A program made the translations under genes and the position numbers. From assembly GCF_000429525.1 (NCBI RefSeq), contig NZ_AUCA01000002.1, positions 1 through 64,000 of the forward strand: a stretch of DNA of 64,000 nt, read 5' to 3'. This stretch comes from Alicyclobacillus contaminans DSM 17975. GTDB taxonomy: Bacteria; Bacillota; Bacilli; Alicyclobacillales; Alicyclobacillaceae. This document shows, piece after piece, positions 17,057-24,738 of this stretch. The notes beneath the pieces are model-generated. The model was not told where the DNA came from. It searched no databases and saw only the letters and a list, made by a program, of their open reading frames with translations. Numbering within the stretch: position 1 is the stretch's first letter; each line of letters starts with the position of its first letter.

Positions 17057-17542
17057 TCAGGCGTTTTGCGCCTCGAATCGGCCATACTGTCCGCGATAAT
17101 ACAACAAGGGCTGCCCATCCGGGTGAACGGACGTGGCTTCGACTTCGCCGACGAAGACGAGGTGGTCCCCACCGTCCCATTCATGCCGTACGCTGCATTC
17201 CACATGGGCCAGCGCGTCTTCCAACAGGGGAACGCCCAGTTGACCCAATTGGTAGGCGACGCCGGAAAATTTGTCTCCGCTTTTCGATGCGAACTGATTC
17301 GACAAGTGAGCCTGTGCATCACTCAAGATATTCACAGCGAACACCCGGCTGCGCTGCAGCATGGGAATCAGGGTGGATCGTTTGTCAATGCATATCAACA
17401 CATACGGGGGTTGGAGAGATAATGAACAAAAAGCCGACACCGTGATTCCGCCGAGCTTTTCTGCATCGGTGGTTGTGACCACGGTCACGCCGCTGGCAAA
17501 CCGGCCCAACGCCTGCCGGAAATCGTCTGCACTCACTGGCAC
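17057..17542 (-). CDS. Flavin reductase-like (HpaC/DIM6 family) protein
   Basis: 161 residues from a GTG at 17542, with GGAGG 8 bases upstream. The N-terminal ALGRFASGVTVVTTT and later GITVSAFCSLSLQPPYVLICIDKRS are typical of NAD(P)H:FMN reductases that feed two-component flavin monooxygenases. The C-terminal HLVFVGEVEA fits too. No monooxygenase partner gene is adjacent; the upstream gene on this strand is a CoA-transferase subunit, separated by a terminator. Partner and exact cofactor are therefore unknown. Confidence 0.83.
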   Translation of the reverse strand: MPVSADDFRQALGRFASGVTVVTTTDAEKLGGITVSAFCSLSLQPPYVLICIDKRSTLIPMLQRSRVFAVNILSDAQAHLSNQFASKSGDKFSGVAYQLGQLGVPLLEDALAHVECSVRHEWDGGDHLVFVGEVEATSVHPDGQPLLYYRGQYGRFEAQNA

Positions 17543-17670
17543 AGCGGGAGCCTCCTCTCGTGCGTCATAGACAACAGCTGCTGAACCGTGAAGATGATTC
17601 CACAGCTGCACCTTCTGTATTGTATCAAAGCGCAACCCAAAGCGGAATCAAAGGCTAGGGCGCACAGCGG

Positions 17671-17707
17671 TGTGAAAGGACCGACAGCCGAGAAGCTCGG
17701 CTGTCGG
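17671..17707 (-). terminator. Terminator after scoB
   Basis: CCGACAGCCGA (17681-17691) pairs with TCGGCTGTCGG (17697-17707). On the minus strand the stem is followed by TCCTTTCAC. It separates scoAB from the flavin reductase gene. Confidence 0.7.
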
Positions 17708-17731
17708 CTGAACGGCGGCACTGGGGGCGAA

Positions 17732-18400
17732 TTATGCGCGCGACGTTCGCATGGTGGTGACGCCTTCGGGAGAGAGGTGAACGTCGGCGCCGGTGAGGCG
17801 TCGAACCTCGTCCACCGTATGCCCCTCGGCCACTTCCCGAAGCAAGAAGCCCTGCGGTGTGATGTCGAGCACGGCGTAATCCGTGATCACCCTGTGCACT
17901 ACCCGCTTGCCGGTCAACGGCAATTGACATTGCTTCAGCAGCTTGGGTTCGCCCTGTTTGTTCACGTGTTCCATGGTGACAATGACCCGCTTCGCTCCGT
18001 GCACGAGGTCCATGGCACCACCCATGCCTTTCACCATTTTTCCTGGAATCATCCAATTGGCCAGGTCCCCTTGTTCGGAGACCTCCATGGCACCGAGGAT
18101 CGCCACGTCGATGTGACCGCCGCGAATCATGGCAAAGGACTCGGCGCTATCGAAGTAGCAGGCGCCCGGCAAAACAGTCACCGTCTCTTTGCCAGCATTG
18201 ATGAGGTCGGGATCTTCCTCTCCTTCATAGGGGTAGGGGCCGGTTCCCAGCAATCCGTTCTCCGAATGGAGAATGACGGTGATGGAGTCCGGAAGGTGGT
18301 TCGCAACCAGGGTGGGCATACCGATGCCCAAATTCACGTAATGCCCGTCTTGAATCTCGAGGGCAGCCCGTTGGACAATCTGATCACGTGTGAGAGGCAA
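17732..18400 (-). CDS. scoB: 3-Oxoacid CoA-transferase subunit B
   Basis: 222 residues. [16 protein letters not shown] is typical of the beta subunit, followed by the [10 protein letters not shown] motif whose Glu forms the covalent CoA thioester in this family. [14 protein letters not shown] and [16 protein letters not shown] are further family blocks. A TTG at 18400 is taken as start because GGAG lies 9 bases upstream and no ATG is available. It is 49 bases downstream of subunit A, in the same operon. It should move CoA between succinyl-CoA and a 3-oxoacid such as acetoacetate; the true acceptor cannot be told. Confidence 0.9.
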   Translation of the reverse strand: MPLTRDQIVQRAALEIQDGHYVNLGIGMPTLVANHLPDSITVILHSENGLLGTGPYPYEGEEDPDLINAGKETVTVLPGACYFDSAESFAMIRGGHIDVAILGAMEVSEQGDLANWMIPGKMVKGMGGAMDLVHGAKRVIVTMEHVNKQGEPKLLKQCQLPLTGKRVVHRVITDYAVLDITPQGFLLREVAEGHTVDEVRRLTGADVHLSPEGVTTMRTSRA

Positions 18401-18449
18401 GGTCAATCTCTCCTTTCGCGAGATAGAAACCGAAGATGCACTCCATGTG

Positions 18450-19157
18450 TCACTCCGCAGCTGGGCGCGGACGCGTGGTTCGCCGTTCGATGCGCTTCTG
18501 ATAGCAGGCGCCGACGACAATGCGCTGCACGTAAATGCTCGGTGTGTGAATGATGTGCGGATCGAGCTCGCCGGGCTCCACCAGTTCCTCCACTTCGACA
18601 ATGGTCACGCGCCCCGCCGTTGCCATGATGGGATTAAAATTCTGCGCCGTCTTTCGGTATACGACATTGCCGAGTGTGTCTGCCTTCCACCCTTTAATCA
18701 GCGCAAAGTCGCCCCGAATGGGCAGTTCCAACACGTACTCACGCCCGTCGATGACCCGCGTTTCCTTGCCTTCCGCCACGACGGTACCCACGCCCGCTGG
18801 CGTGTAGAAGCCGCCAATACCGGCTCCGCCGGCGCGAATTCGTTCCGCGAGGGTGCCCTGCGGCACCAGTTCCACCTCCAGTTCGCCGTTCAGGAATTGA
18901 CGCTCGAAGGTCTTGTTTTCGCCAACGTACGAGGACACCATTTTGCGAATTTGCCGAGTTTGGAGCAGGAGTCCGAGTCCCCAGTCATCCACACCGCAAT
19001 TGTTGCTGACACAGGTCAAATCTTTCGTCCCTTGGTCGCGCAGCGCGAGAATCAAGTGTTCCGGAATGCCAACCAATCCAAATCCCCCGACCAATAGGGT
19101 CGCTCCGTCGGGGATGTCTCGCACCGCCTCCGCAGCGGATGTAAAAACTTTATTCAC
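18450..19157 (-). CDS. scoA: 3-Oxoacid CoA-transferase subunit A
   Basis: 235 residues from GTG 19157, with GGAGGGG 6 bases upstream. The Gly-rich [16 protein letters not shown], the [12 protein letters not shown] block and [21 protein letters not shown] are signatures of the alpha subunit. It pairs with ScoB to activate ketone bodies or related 3-oxoacids using succinyl-CoA. It is the first gene of the scoAB operon and divergent from the NlpC/P60 hydrolase. An acetate- or butyrate-specific transferase is a possible alternative. Confidence 0.9.
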   Translation of the reverse strand: MNKVFTSAAEAVRDIPDGATLLVGGFGLVGIPEHLILALRDQGTKDLTCVSNNCGVDDWGLGLLLQTRQIRKMVSSYVGENKTFERQFLNGELEVELVPQGTLAERIRAGGAGIGGFYTPAGVGTVVAEGKETRVIDGREYVLELPIRGDFALIKGWKADTLGNVVYRKTAQNFNPIMATAGRVTIVEVEELVEPGELDPHIIHTPSIYVQRIVVGACYQKRIERRTTRPRPAAE

Positions 19158-19268
19158 ATTCAACCCCTCCCGTCTGGCTGCAGTACAGCACGTCGTACTT
19201 TCATTACCGCATACCAGCCGACCATTTTGCAAGCGGTTTCGTACTCTATGAATTCTAGGAATCTTTGA

Positions 19269-19297
19269 TTGCCGAATTGGGAAGGTATCTTTATAAT
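19269..19297 (+). promoter_or_regulatory. Promoter upstream of the c-di-AMP riboswitch
   Basis: TTGCCG (19269-19274), a 17-base spacer and a perfect TATAAT (19292-19297). It lies about 35 bases before the start of the riboswitch-like leader, consistent with a sigma-A promoter. Confidence 0.8.
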
Positions 19298-19329
19298 TAG
19301 ACTAGCGTGTTCATTATTCCGAACTCTGT

Positions 19330-19450
19330 GGCGCTCAGAGGCGGGGGACTTCGCAAATCTTGGGGCGAATCGGCACACGGGACCACTGAACCGTCGGCCG
19401 TAGGGAACGACAGCCCTTTTTCCCGAGCCCGTCAACTAACCTCGCAGGAA
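19330..19450 (+). promoter_or_regulatory. c-di-AMP riboswitch (ydaO-yuaA class)
   Basis: The leader ends with CCCGAGCCCGTCAACTAACC then TCGCAGG, which closely matches the conserved 3' end of the ydaO motif. Earlier pieces also fit: GGGGGACTTCGC at 19343-19354, GGGGCGAATC at 19362-19371 and GTAGGG at 19400-19405. It stands between a good promoter and a LysM-NlpC/P60 gene, the classic location for this class, where c-di-AMP normally turns expression off. No separate terminator hairpin was worked out. Boundaries are approximate. Confidence 0.85.
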
Positions 19451-19467
19451 ACAAAGGGGCTTTGTGC

Positions 19468-20154
19468 GTGAAACGTTGGTTTCGATGGATGACGGCATCC
19501 GCGATGGCCGCCATGGCTGCGATGCCGGCCACGGCTTTTGCATCCGAGGCGCCGTCGTCAGTGCACCTGGCCACGAAGGCAGCCGCCTCCACCAAAACCT
19601 ACGTGGTTCAGCGGGGGGACAGCCTGTGGTCGATTGCACAGCGGTTCCACACCACGGTGAGCACACTGGAACAGTTGAATCACCTCTCTTCATCTTCTGT
19701 ACTTCGGGTTGGACAACGCCTGGCCGTTCCGGGAAGCACCCAGACGAGCAGCCGCTCTGGGGGCGGGCTGTTGGACACCGCTCTCGCGGAAAAGGGGCAG
19801 GCCATCGCGTCCTATGCGAGGCAATTCGTCGGTGTACCGTATCAGTGGGCGGGATCTTCACCGCGTGGATTTGACTGCTCCGGGTTGGTCGCGTACGTCT
19901 ATGGGCACTTCGGAATGAACCTTCCGCATTCCAGCTACAGCATGTATGGAATGGGACAAGCGGTTTCGTCCGCCAATCTGGCACCCGGTGACCTGGTATT
20001 CTTCAATACAAACGGTCCAGGGGCATCGCATGTGGGTATTTTCCTTGGAGGAAATCAGTTCATCAGCGCGCAGGGGAGCGGAGTTCAGTTGGCCTCTCTG
20101 TCCGACAGTTACTGGAGAGGACATTATGTCGGAGCGCGGGATTTATTACACTGA
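19468..20154 (+). CDS. Secreted LysM-NlpC/P60 peptidoglycan endopeptidase
   Basis: 228 residues. A signal peptide (about 1-27) is followed by a LysM domain (YVVQRGDSLWSIAQRF to VGQRLAVP) that binds glycan. A Ser-rich linker leads to an NlpC/P60 domain with the catalytic Cys in FDCSGLVAYVY and His in SHVGIFLGG. It should cut stem peptides (D-Glu to diamino acid) outside the cell. The GTG at 19468 lies 8 bases after AAAGGGG; the upstream TTG at 19462 is too close to the site. A c-di-AMP riboswitch in the leader implies control by wall/osmotic signalling. Confidence 0.9.
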   Translation: MKRWFRWMTASAMAAMAAMPATAFASEAPSSVHLATKAAASTKTYVVQRGDSLWSIAQRFHTTVSTLEQLNHLSSSSVLRVGQRLAVPGSTQTSSRSGGGLLDTALAEKGQAIASYARQFVGVPYQWAGSSPRGFDCSGLVAYVYGHFGMNLPHSSYSMYGMGQAVSSANLAPGDLVFFNTNGPGASHVGIFLGGNQFISAQGSGVQLASLSDSYWRGHYVGARDLLH

Positions 20155-20183
20155 TTCACTGGATATTCGGAGGGTACCCATGC

Positions 20184-20209
20184 AAAAAGGGCGCAGACGC
20201 GCCCTTTTT
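20184..20209. terminator. Bidirectional terminator
   Basis: AAAAAGGGCGC (20184-20194) and GCGCCCTTTTT (20199-20209) form a perfect stem with a 4-base loop. T-runs on both strands serve the NlpC/P60 gene and the convergent small gene. Confidence 0.9.
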
Positions 20210-20257
20210 ACATGAAACATAAGCATCGGCCAAATATACCGCGTATCACGCAGTCGA

Positions 20258-20395
20258 TTAGGCAAGTGCATGGATGGAAACGTAGCCAATGGTACCACTG
20301 ACAATCATCACTGCGGCCAGCACCGCAATCCGTTCGCCAATGCGCCATATCCTCTCAAAATGAGCCATCGGATTGATTTTGTCTGGGGTCTGCAT
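20258..20395 (-). CDS. Small single-span membrane protein, hypothetical
   Basis: 45 residues: a short polar N-terminus (MQTPDKINPMAHFERIW) then one hydrophobic helix, AVLAAVMIVSGTIGYVS. AAGGTGAG lies 4 bases before the ATG at 20395. It shares a bidirectional terminator with the NlpC/P60 gene. No family was recognised. The ribosome site and the clean helix support it as a real gene, but codon evidence is thin at this length. Confidence 0.55.
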   Translation of the reverse strand: MQTPDKINPMAHFERIWRIGERIAVLAAVMIVSGTIGYVSIHALA

Positions 20396-20570
20396 TGTAC
20401 TCACCTTCTTATGCCACTTCCTCATCCACAACCATCCGCCCTTGCTTGGCACCAGTGTACCACGTGGCGCCTGGCGCGCAACCTCATAGGGAAGCGGTAT
20501 TGTGAAGCTTCTGTCACGGTTTCATCGAATTTTCAAACGATCTGTCGAAACGTCACCTCACTGCGGGACC

Positions 20571-20604
20571 GTCAGGAAAGGGCCGACGCTGGCACCTTCC
20601 TGAC
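20571..20604 (-). terminator. Hairpin downstream of the 66-residue ORF
   Basis: GTCAGGAA (20571-20578) pairs with TTCCTGAC (20597-20604). It sits just past the stop of the minus-strand ORF ending at 20612. No strong T-tract follows, so it is a weak terminator at best. Confidence 0.4.
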
Positions 20605-20611
20605 ACCGCCA

Positions 20612-20812
20612 TCACTTGAGTGGAGAGCGTTTGCCACGGTCACCGATGCGTTCAGCATCCTCACCGTCGGCCGTCCGCGGAGGGATGGTGGTTTCATGGT
20701 TGCCGCGGATGTCGTATTTGTGCAGCATGTGCACGGCATCTGCGCGAAACCTGTGCGCATCGAAGTGACGAAATGCATAGCCCGGCGTACGCGGTGATGT
20801 TTTCATCGCCAT
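20612..20812 (-). CDS. Small hypothetical protein (66 aa)
   Basis: Starts at ATG 20812 after TTGGGGGG, or at ATG 20806. The product is basic and polar and contains FRHFDAHRFRADAVHML and a C-terminal GDRGKRSPLK. No family was recognised. The preceding minus-strand frame stops at 20803-20805, overlapping this start, as would be expected for coupled genes. Coding status is uncertain, because the whole 20.4-21.7 kb island has weak coding signals. Confidence 0.35.
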   Translation of the reverse strand: MAMKTSPRTPGYAFRHFDAHRFRADAVHMLHKYDIRGNHETTIPPRTADGEDAERIGDRGKRSPLK

Positions 20813-20994
20813 CCCCCCAACTCAGTCTCGGTTCCCTGAAAGATGCCGGATGGCAGCCGAATCCAGTATTCGGTGCCAGCTTGGCGATGGCGAAGAGGCG
20901 GTCGACCTGCGTCGCCGCCCCGTTCGCGGTAAGGCTGAACTGACGTATTGTCGCAACCACACCCCTTGCCGATGAAGACATCAGAAGGTTTGCG
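20803..20994 (-). other. Open frame without a start, possible decayed gene
   Basis: On the minus strand 20994 to 20803 is open for 63 codons and ends in a protein-like GTEYWIRLPSGIFQGTETEL, but it has no start codon. A good AAGGAGG (about 21011-21017) lies upstream with ATG 21008 and GTG 20998 in other frames; the frame from 21008 runs to 20694 and looks less protein-like. This could be a gene broken by one frameshift near its start. Low confidence. Confidence 0.25.
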
Positions 20995-21203
20995 TCACCA
21001 TCACACATCAGCCTCCTTACACTGACTACGATGCCCCAGACGCCGAGCCGTTATACCCCGGCGTGGACGGAGGCCGGGAAATCATCGTTGGCAACACGAA
21101 ATTATTTTTGGCGCAGCGACATCGTTCGACACCTTTCTGTCGCTCAACGTGTTATTGTGTTGACATTCGACATGCAACTACACCAGAAAGGGAGATGCTG
21201 CAC

Positions 21204-21395
21204 ATGGTCGATTATCGGAATCGGCCGGACGAAAGTCCGCTGGTATGGTGTCCGCACTGTGGGCTGTTGGTAAACGCTTCTTCGGTCAAGCGGAGGATGC
21301 GCACCGTGTTTCACTTATCAGCAAGCGGCGTTTTTCCGTATGGCGTGTGTGCTGCTCATCAGAAACCGGGAGGATTCGTCCGGCCGTTCAGTTGA
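21204..21395 (+). CDS. Small protein with CxxC motif, hypothetical
   Basis: 63 residues starting MVDYRNRPDESPLVWCPHCGLLVNAS. One CPHC pair and a later CAAH could form a zinc site. GAAAGGGAG lies about 9 bases upstream of ATG 21204; an in-frame ATG at 21195 is a less well spaced alternative. No family was recognised. It stands alone in a gene-poor stretch. Confidence 0.45.
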   Translation: MVDYRNRPDESPLVWCPHCGLLVNASSVKRRMRTVFHLSASGVFPYGVCAAHQKPGGFVRPFS

Positions 21396-21414
21396 CGCGG
21401 ATAGGTGTTGCCTG

Positions 21415-21651
21415 CTACTCCAAATCGTCCGGGTTGTCCACGGGAACGCAGCGTGTCTGCTGCGATGGCAAAGAATCTGTATCGACTCGTCCTTCATACC
21501 GAAAATCATCCGGACTGTCCACGTCAACCAAGGAACTCACGGGGGCAGTCTGCTTTGTTTTTCTTGGCGAAGCCTCTGGTTTGCCGAGTTTGGGCGCCTG
21601 TTTGGGCGTGGTGCGAACGGATGGTGGTTCAACAAACGGAATATCGGTCAC
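21415..21651 (-). CDS. Hypothetical polar protein with repeated DSPDD/DNPDD motif
   Basis: 78 residues from GTG 21651, with GAGGAG 8 bases upstream. The chain is Pro/Lys/Asp-rich, with no membrane segment, and likely disordered: TDIPFVEPPSVRTTPK at the start, then VDVDSPDDFRYEG and, at the C-terminus, PVDNPDDLE. The two similar acidic motifs suggest a short internal repeat. No family was recognised. It faces the 63-residue gene convergently with a 19-base gap. Confidence 0.5.
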   Translation of the reverse strand: MTDIPFVEPPSVRTTPKQAPKLGKPEASPRKTKQTAPVSSLVDVDSPDDFRYEGRVDTDSLPSQQTRCVPVDNPDDLE

Positions 21652-21786
21652 GGCGAACACTCCTCGCAATCATGAAATCTGAGCATCTCTAGTGTTCGCG
21701 AACGCGCTCGATACCATGTACACAACGCATGAGCAGACGGTCACCGAACGCGTTCCCGCAGACCGGCCGAAACCGTGCACTACAGT

Positions 21787-21829
21787 AAAAAACTCGTACA
21801 AGCCCCAGATGGGACATCGCACGAGTTGA
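21787..21829 (-). terminator. Terminator of the first tRNA-Leu gene
   Basis: On the minus strand AACTCGT (21828-21822) pairs with ACGAGTT (21797-21791), with additional inner pairing. TTTTTTAC follows. It lies 12 bases past the tRNA 3' end. Confidence 0.8.
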
Positions 21830-21839
21830 AATCATTGTC

Positions 21840-21926
21840 TGGTGCGGTCGAGAGGACTTGAACCTCCACGAGCTTGCGCCCACAAGAACCTGAATCTTGC
21901 GCGTCTGCCAATTCCGCCACGACCGC
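21840..21926 (-). tRNA. tRNA-Leu (CAG)
   Basis: An 87-nt class II tRNA including an encoded CCA. The acceptor stem GCGGTCG/CGACCGC is perfect, the loop TTCAGGT gives anticodon CAG, and the T-arm is GGTTCAAGTCC. The variable arm is long, as expected for Leu. It has its own promoter (21962-21990) and terminator. The sequence is identical to the copy at 22102-22188. Confidence 0.97.
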
Positions 21927-21961
21927 ATATTCGGTTGCGCTGTTCAGCAGCGACATTGGCT

Positions 21962-21990
21962 ATTGTACAAGCTTCCTCGTGATCATGCAA
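21962..21990 (-). promoter_or_regulatory. Promoter of the first tRNA-Leu gene
   Basis: Minus strand: TTGCAT (21990-21985), a 17-base spacer and TACAAT (21967-21962), about 36 bases before the tRNA 5' end. Confidence 0.75.
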
Positions 21991-22056
21991 GTGGAAAATC
22001 GAACCAAAGTCGGGCGCGCACGAAGGGATTCCCGTCGAGCACCGACGTGCACAACA

Positions 22057-22088
22057 AAAATCCCTCCGCCGTCGGCGAAGGGATTTTA
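22057..22088. terminator. Terminator of the second tRNA-Leu gene
   Basis: AAAATCCCT then CCGCC pair with GGCG then AAGGGATTTT around a GTC centre. T-runs flank both sides. It separates the two tRNA-Leu copies. Confidence 0.85.
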
Positions 22089-22101
22089 CTATGTATGCAA
22101 T

Positions 22102-22188
22102 TGGTGCGGTCGAGAGGACTTGAACCTCCACGAGCTTGCGCCCACAAGAACCTGAATCTTGCGCGTCTGCCAATTCCGCCACGACCGC
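22102..22188 (-). tRNA. tRNA-Leu (CAG), second identical copy
   Basis: Same 87-nt sequence as the copy at 21840-21926, with encoded CCA, anticodon CAG and a long variable arm. The flanks of the two copies differ, and each has its own promoter and terminator. Confidence 0.97.
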
Positions 22189-22208
22189 GTATTGAAGCGA
22201 CGAGACAC

Positions 22209-22237
22209 ATTATAGCGTGGATCCTGGTATTGTGCAA
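22209..22237 (-). promoter_or_regulatory. Promoter of the second tRNA-Leu gene
   Basis: Minus strand: TTGCAC (22237-22232), a 17-base spacer and perfect TATAAT (22214-22209), 20 bases before the tRNA 5' end. Confidence 0.8.
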
Positions 22238-22372
22238 GGGGGTGTGCAAAGAATCCTTCCCTCGCCGCATAGACCCGGATGGTGTGATAGACTGAAAGCA
22301 TACGTTGGATGCGGCAGCAGGACGGGCGATGCGATGCAGAAGTGAAGCCCGGTGAAGGAGTGACGGGGCAGC

Positions 22373-23230
22373 GTGAGAATGACGAAGATGCATGCGCTGG
22401 GCAATTGTTATCTGTACGTCAGTGAGTTTGAGGAAGATTTGTCGGGCATTTCGCTGCCGAGTCTTGCGATGGCGGTGAGTGATGTGCGGAAGGGGATAGG
22501 CTCGGACGGGCTCATCCTCATTGGACCCTCTGCCCATGCGGAGGTTCGGATGCGCATTTTTAACGCCGATGGATCGGAAGCGGAGAATTGCGGAAACGGG
22601 CTGCGTTGCGTGGCGAAGTACGCGTACGAACGCGGATATGTGCAATCTCAAACGTTCCGGATTGAGGTGCAGACCGGTGTGGTCGAGGCCGAGGTGCATG
22701 TGGGAGCCGACGGGCGGGTGAATTCGGTCACCGTGGACATGGGGGTGCCCCGGTTTGGCCCGGCGGCCGTGGACTATCAAGGTCCCGCCCACGAAGGGGA
22801 ACGGGTTGAGATTACAATTGGTGACGAAACTTTTCGCGGACTGCCGGTATCGATGGGGAACCCGCACTTGGTGCTGCCCGTGGCGTCCGCGGAGGAGGTG
22901 CCGGTGGACGTCTTTGGCCCCCAGTTGGAAAGGCATCGGTATTTTCCGAACCGGGTGAATGTGGAATTCGTCAGTCCGAGAAATCGAAAGGAACTGGTGT
23001 TTCGCGTGTGGGAACGCGGATCCGGCATCACCTTCGCGTGCGGCACGGGAGCGTGCGCCAGTGTGGCGGCCGGCGTTCGAGAAGGCTGGCTGGATAGACG
23101 GGTACGCGTCCACTTGCTCGGTGGAGACCTGGATATTGAGATGGCGGATGACGGCCGTGTATTGATGACGGGGGAGGCCGTCGAGGTATTTACGGGCGAA
23201 TATCACTTGCCGCTCAGCCTGCGGGCCTGA
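22373..23230 (+). CDS. dapF: Diaminopimelate epimerase
   Basis: 285 residues; it converts LL- to meso-diaminopimelate for lysine and peptidoglycan. The two catalytic cysteines lie in AENCGNGLRC and FACGTGACAS. Other landmarks are KMHALGN at the start, SDGLILI, FNADGSEAE and MGNPHLV. The GTG at 22373 or the ATG at 22379 could be used; GAAGGAG is 12 bases before the GTG. The last 17 bases overlap the convergent membrane-protein gene. It is not in an operon with other lysine genes. Confidence 0.93.
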   Translation: MRMTKMHALGNCYLYVSEFEEDLSGISLPSLAMAVSDVRKGIGSDGLILIGPSAHAEVRMRIFNADGSEAENCGNGLRCVAKYAYERGYVQSQTFRIEVQTGVVEAEVHVGADGRVNSVTVDMGVPRFGPAAVDYQGPAHEGERVEITIGDETFRGLPVSMGNPHLVLPVASAEEVPVDVFGPQLERHRYFPNRVNVEFVSPRNRKELVFRVWERGSGITFACGTGACASVAAGVREGWLDRRVRVHLLGGDLDIEMADDGRVLMTGEAVEVFTGEYHLPLSLRA

Positions 23231-23888
23231 CCGCGCGCAGCAGCAACAGCGCAAAAAAGCACAGCACTGCGACGGAGATGGCGATGGCAAGGGCACCGAC
23301 AGCGAGCACAAACCAGGTGATGACCGAGCCTCCGAGGAGCAATCCCAAGCCTCCCAGCCGACGGCGGTGGAAAATCGCGTTGTATGCGACAGCCTGGATG
23401 CAGACGCTGTAGGCAACCACGGCGGTGGTGAGACTGGCGCCCAGACGCGGCGCCACCGGCCAGCAGGCGTAAGCCGCCGCCAAGGGCGCGGTGAGCGGAA
23501 GCAGTTGCGTGTGGAGATTGAGCAGCCGCAACCGTTGGCCGCGGCATTTGAAAACGTTCAAGACGAGCACATGGTGAACCAGTGTGTAGAGCCGAAGCAG
23601 GCCGTAGCAGGCGGGACCGGACGCGAGCCACCCCACCGCGAGGGCAATGCCAAACCAGATGGCCGCTTGTGGGTGTGGTGAGGATAAGCGGTGGAACTCG
23701 AACCGTATGGCGTGAATGTGGTGCATCAGAACTGCGGTGGCGGTGATCACACCGGCCCAGAGACTGGTCCAAACCGCCCGGACTGTCGCCGTTTCGAGGG
23801 AACTGTCAAATGCGGCAGCTTCGCCGAATCGGTCCAGTGGAACCAGGCGGCTGAGCAGCGTCCAGTAGCTCCAGAAGGGATGGGCCAA
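23214..23888 (-). CDS. Multi-span membrane protein, hypothetical
   Basis: 224 residues with five or so hydrophobic segments (for example AAIWFGIALAVGWLASG and GLLLGGSVITWFVLAVGALA). A cytosolic loop contains FKCRGQRLRLLNLHTQLLPL. TTG 23888 is used, with AAAAGGAG 10 bases upstream. The overall shape recalls Yip1-like permease-domain proteins, but I do not recognise it with confidence. Its 3' end overlaps dapF by 17 bases on the opposite strand. Confidence 0.6.
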   Translation of the reverse strand: MAHPFWSYWTLLSRLVPLDRFGEAAAFDSSLETATVRAVWTSLWAGVITATAVLMHHIHAIRFEFHRLSSPHPQAAIWFGIALAVGWLASGPACYGLLRLYTLVHHVLVLNVFKCRGQRLRLLNLHTQLLPLTAPLAAAYACWPVAPRLGASLTTAVVAYSVCIQAVAYNAIFHRRRLGGLGLLLGGSVITWFVLAVGALAIAISVAVLCFFALLLLRAVRPAG

Positions 23889-24010
23889 GTGTCGTCAACT
23901 CCTTTTGAAACCGCTGTACTTGCATTATACATCGTCAACTGAGGGACGCGGGATGCGTCGGATGGTCACCCTGTTCGGATTGGAACACCTACGGAAAGGG
24001 ATGGAGCGAC

Positions 24011-24706
24011 ATGGAAACCACGGCGATTCGCGAGGCGCCACCCATTCGCCCGGCCGCGTCGTTGATTTTGGTTCGGGACGGCCGGTTTGGACTGGAGGCG
24101 CTCATTCTCAAACGATCCGCGTCCATGCGTTTCTTGCCGGGACACCTGGCGTATCCCGGCGGCGCTTTGGATGCCGAAGACTGGGCGGCGGGTCCCGATT
24201 GGTGGCGGGGACGCGTGCGCGGACGGCAGCAATCGGACGACGAAGTGTACGCAAGGGCGGCTTTGCGCGAATGCGCGGAGGAAATCGGTTGGCTGTGCGG
24301 GGTGGATTGCGAGTCGGGCGTGTACGCGCTCCGGGACGATGAGCAGCGTGCTCTGCTGTCCGGGGATGCGACGCTGAGGGGCCTGGTGAGCGCCCATGCG
24401 TGGCGCATGAACGCCGAGGCCCTGAAATTTGTTGGCCGGTGGGTGACCCCACCACACATGCCAAAACGGTTCGATACGCGTTTTTTCATCTTTGCCATCC
24501 AGGGCGAAGGACCGGAACCTCGTCTGCACGAGTCGGAACACGAATGGGTTCGCTGGGAACGTCCGTCCGTTTTGTTGTCCGGCATTGAGTCGGGAGAATA
24601 CCGAGCCGCCATCCCGACCGTCGCCGTACTGCGCGCATTGAACGCCTGTACGACTGCGGCAGAGAGCGCGAATTCGCTATCCGTACCGGGCCCCGCTGCC
24701 AGGTAG
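24011..24706 (+). CDS. Nudix hydrolase (NUDT19/CoA-diphosphatase-like)
   Basis: 231 residues. AYPGGALDAED opens the Nudix region; after an insertion of about 35 residues comes the catalytic ALRECAEEIGWLCG (RExxEExG). The insertion between the Gly-Gly and the RE helix is typical of NUDT19-type members. The later ITPP/RFDTRFF-like segment (WVTPPHMPKRFDTRFFIF) is also shared with that group. It likely hydrolyses a nucleoside-diphosphate-linked compound; the substrate is not readable. It stands alone, convergent to the MBL-fold gene. Confidence 0.85.
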   Translation: METTAIREAPPIRPAASLILVRDGRFGLEALILKRSASMRFLPGHLAYPGGALDAEDWAAGPDWWRGRVRGRQQSDDEVYARAALRECAEEIGWLCGVDCESGVYALRDDEQRALLSGDATLRGLVSAHAWRMNAEALKFVGRWVTPPHMPKRFDTRFFIFAIQGEGPEPRLHESEHEWVRWERPSVLLSGIESGEYRAAIPTVAVLRALNACTTAAESANSLSVPGPAAR

Positions 24707-24738
24707 TCTCCACTCGTTTGACAGGCGCAGCATGACAG

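Noticed and set aside
20694-21008. 104-codon minus-strand ORF
   Set aside because: Its ribosome site is only 2-3 bases from the ATG and its sequence is less protein-like than the neighbouring frames, so I kept the 66-codon ORF and the startless frame instead.
21983-23416. A 477-codon minus-strand open frame covering a tRNA-Leu gene and dapF
   Set aside because: It runs through a tRNA, its terminator and an intact dapF, so it cannot be a real gene.
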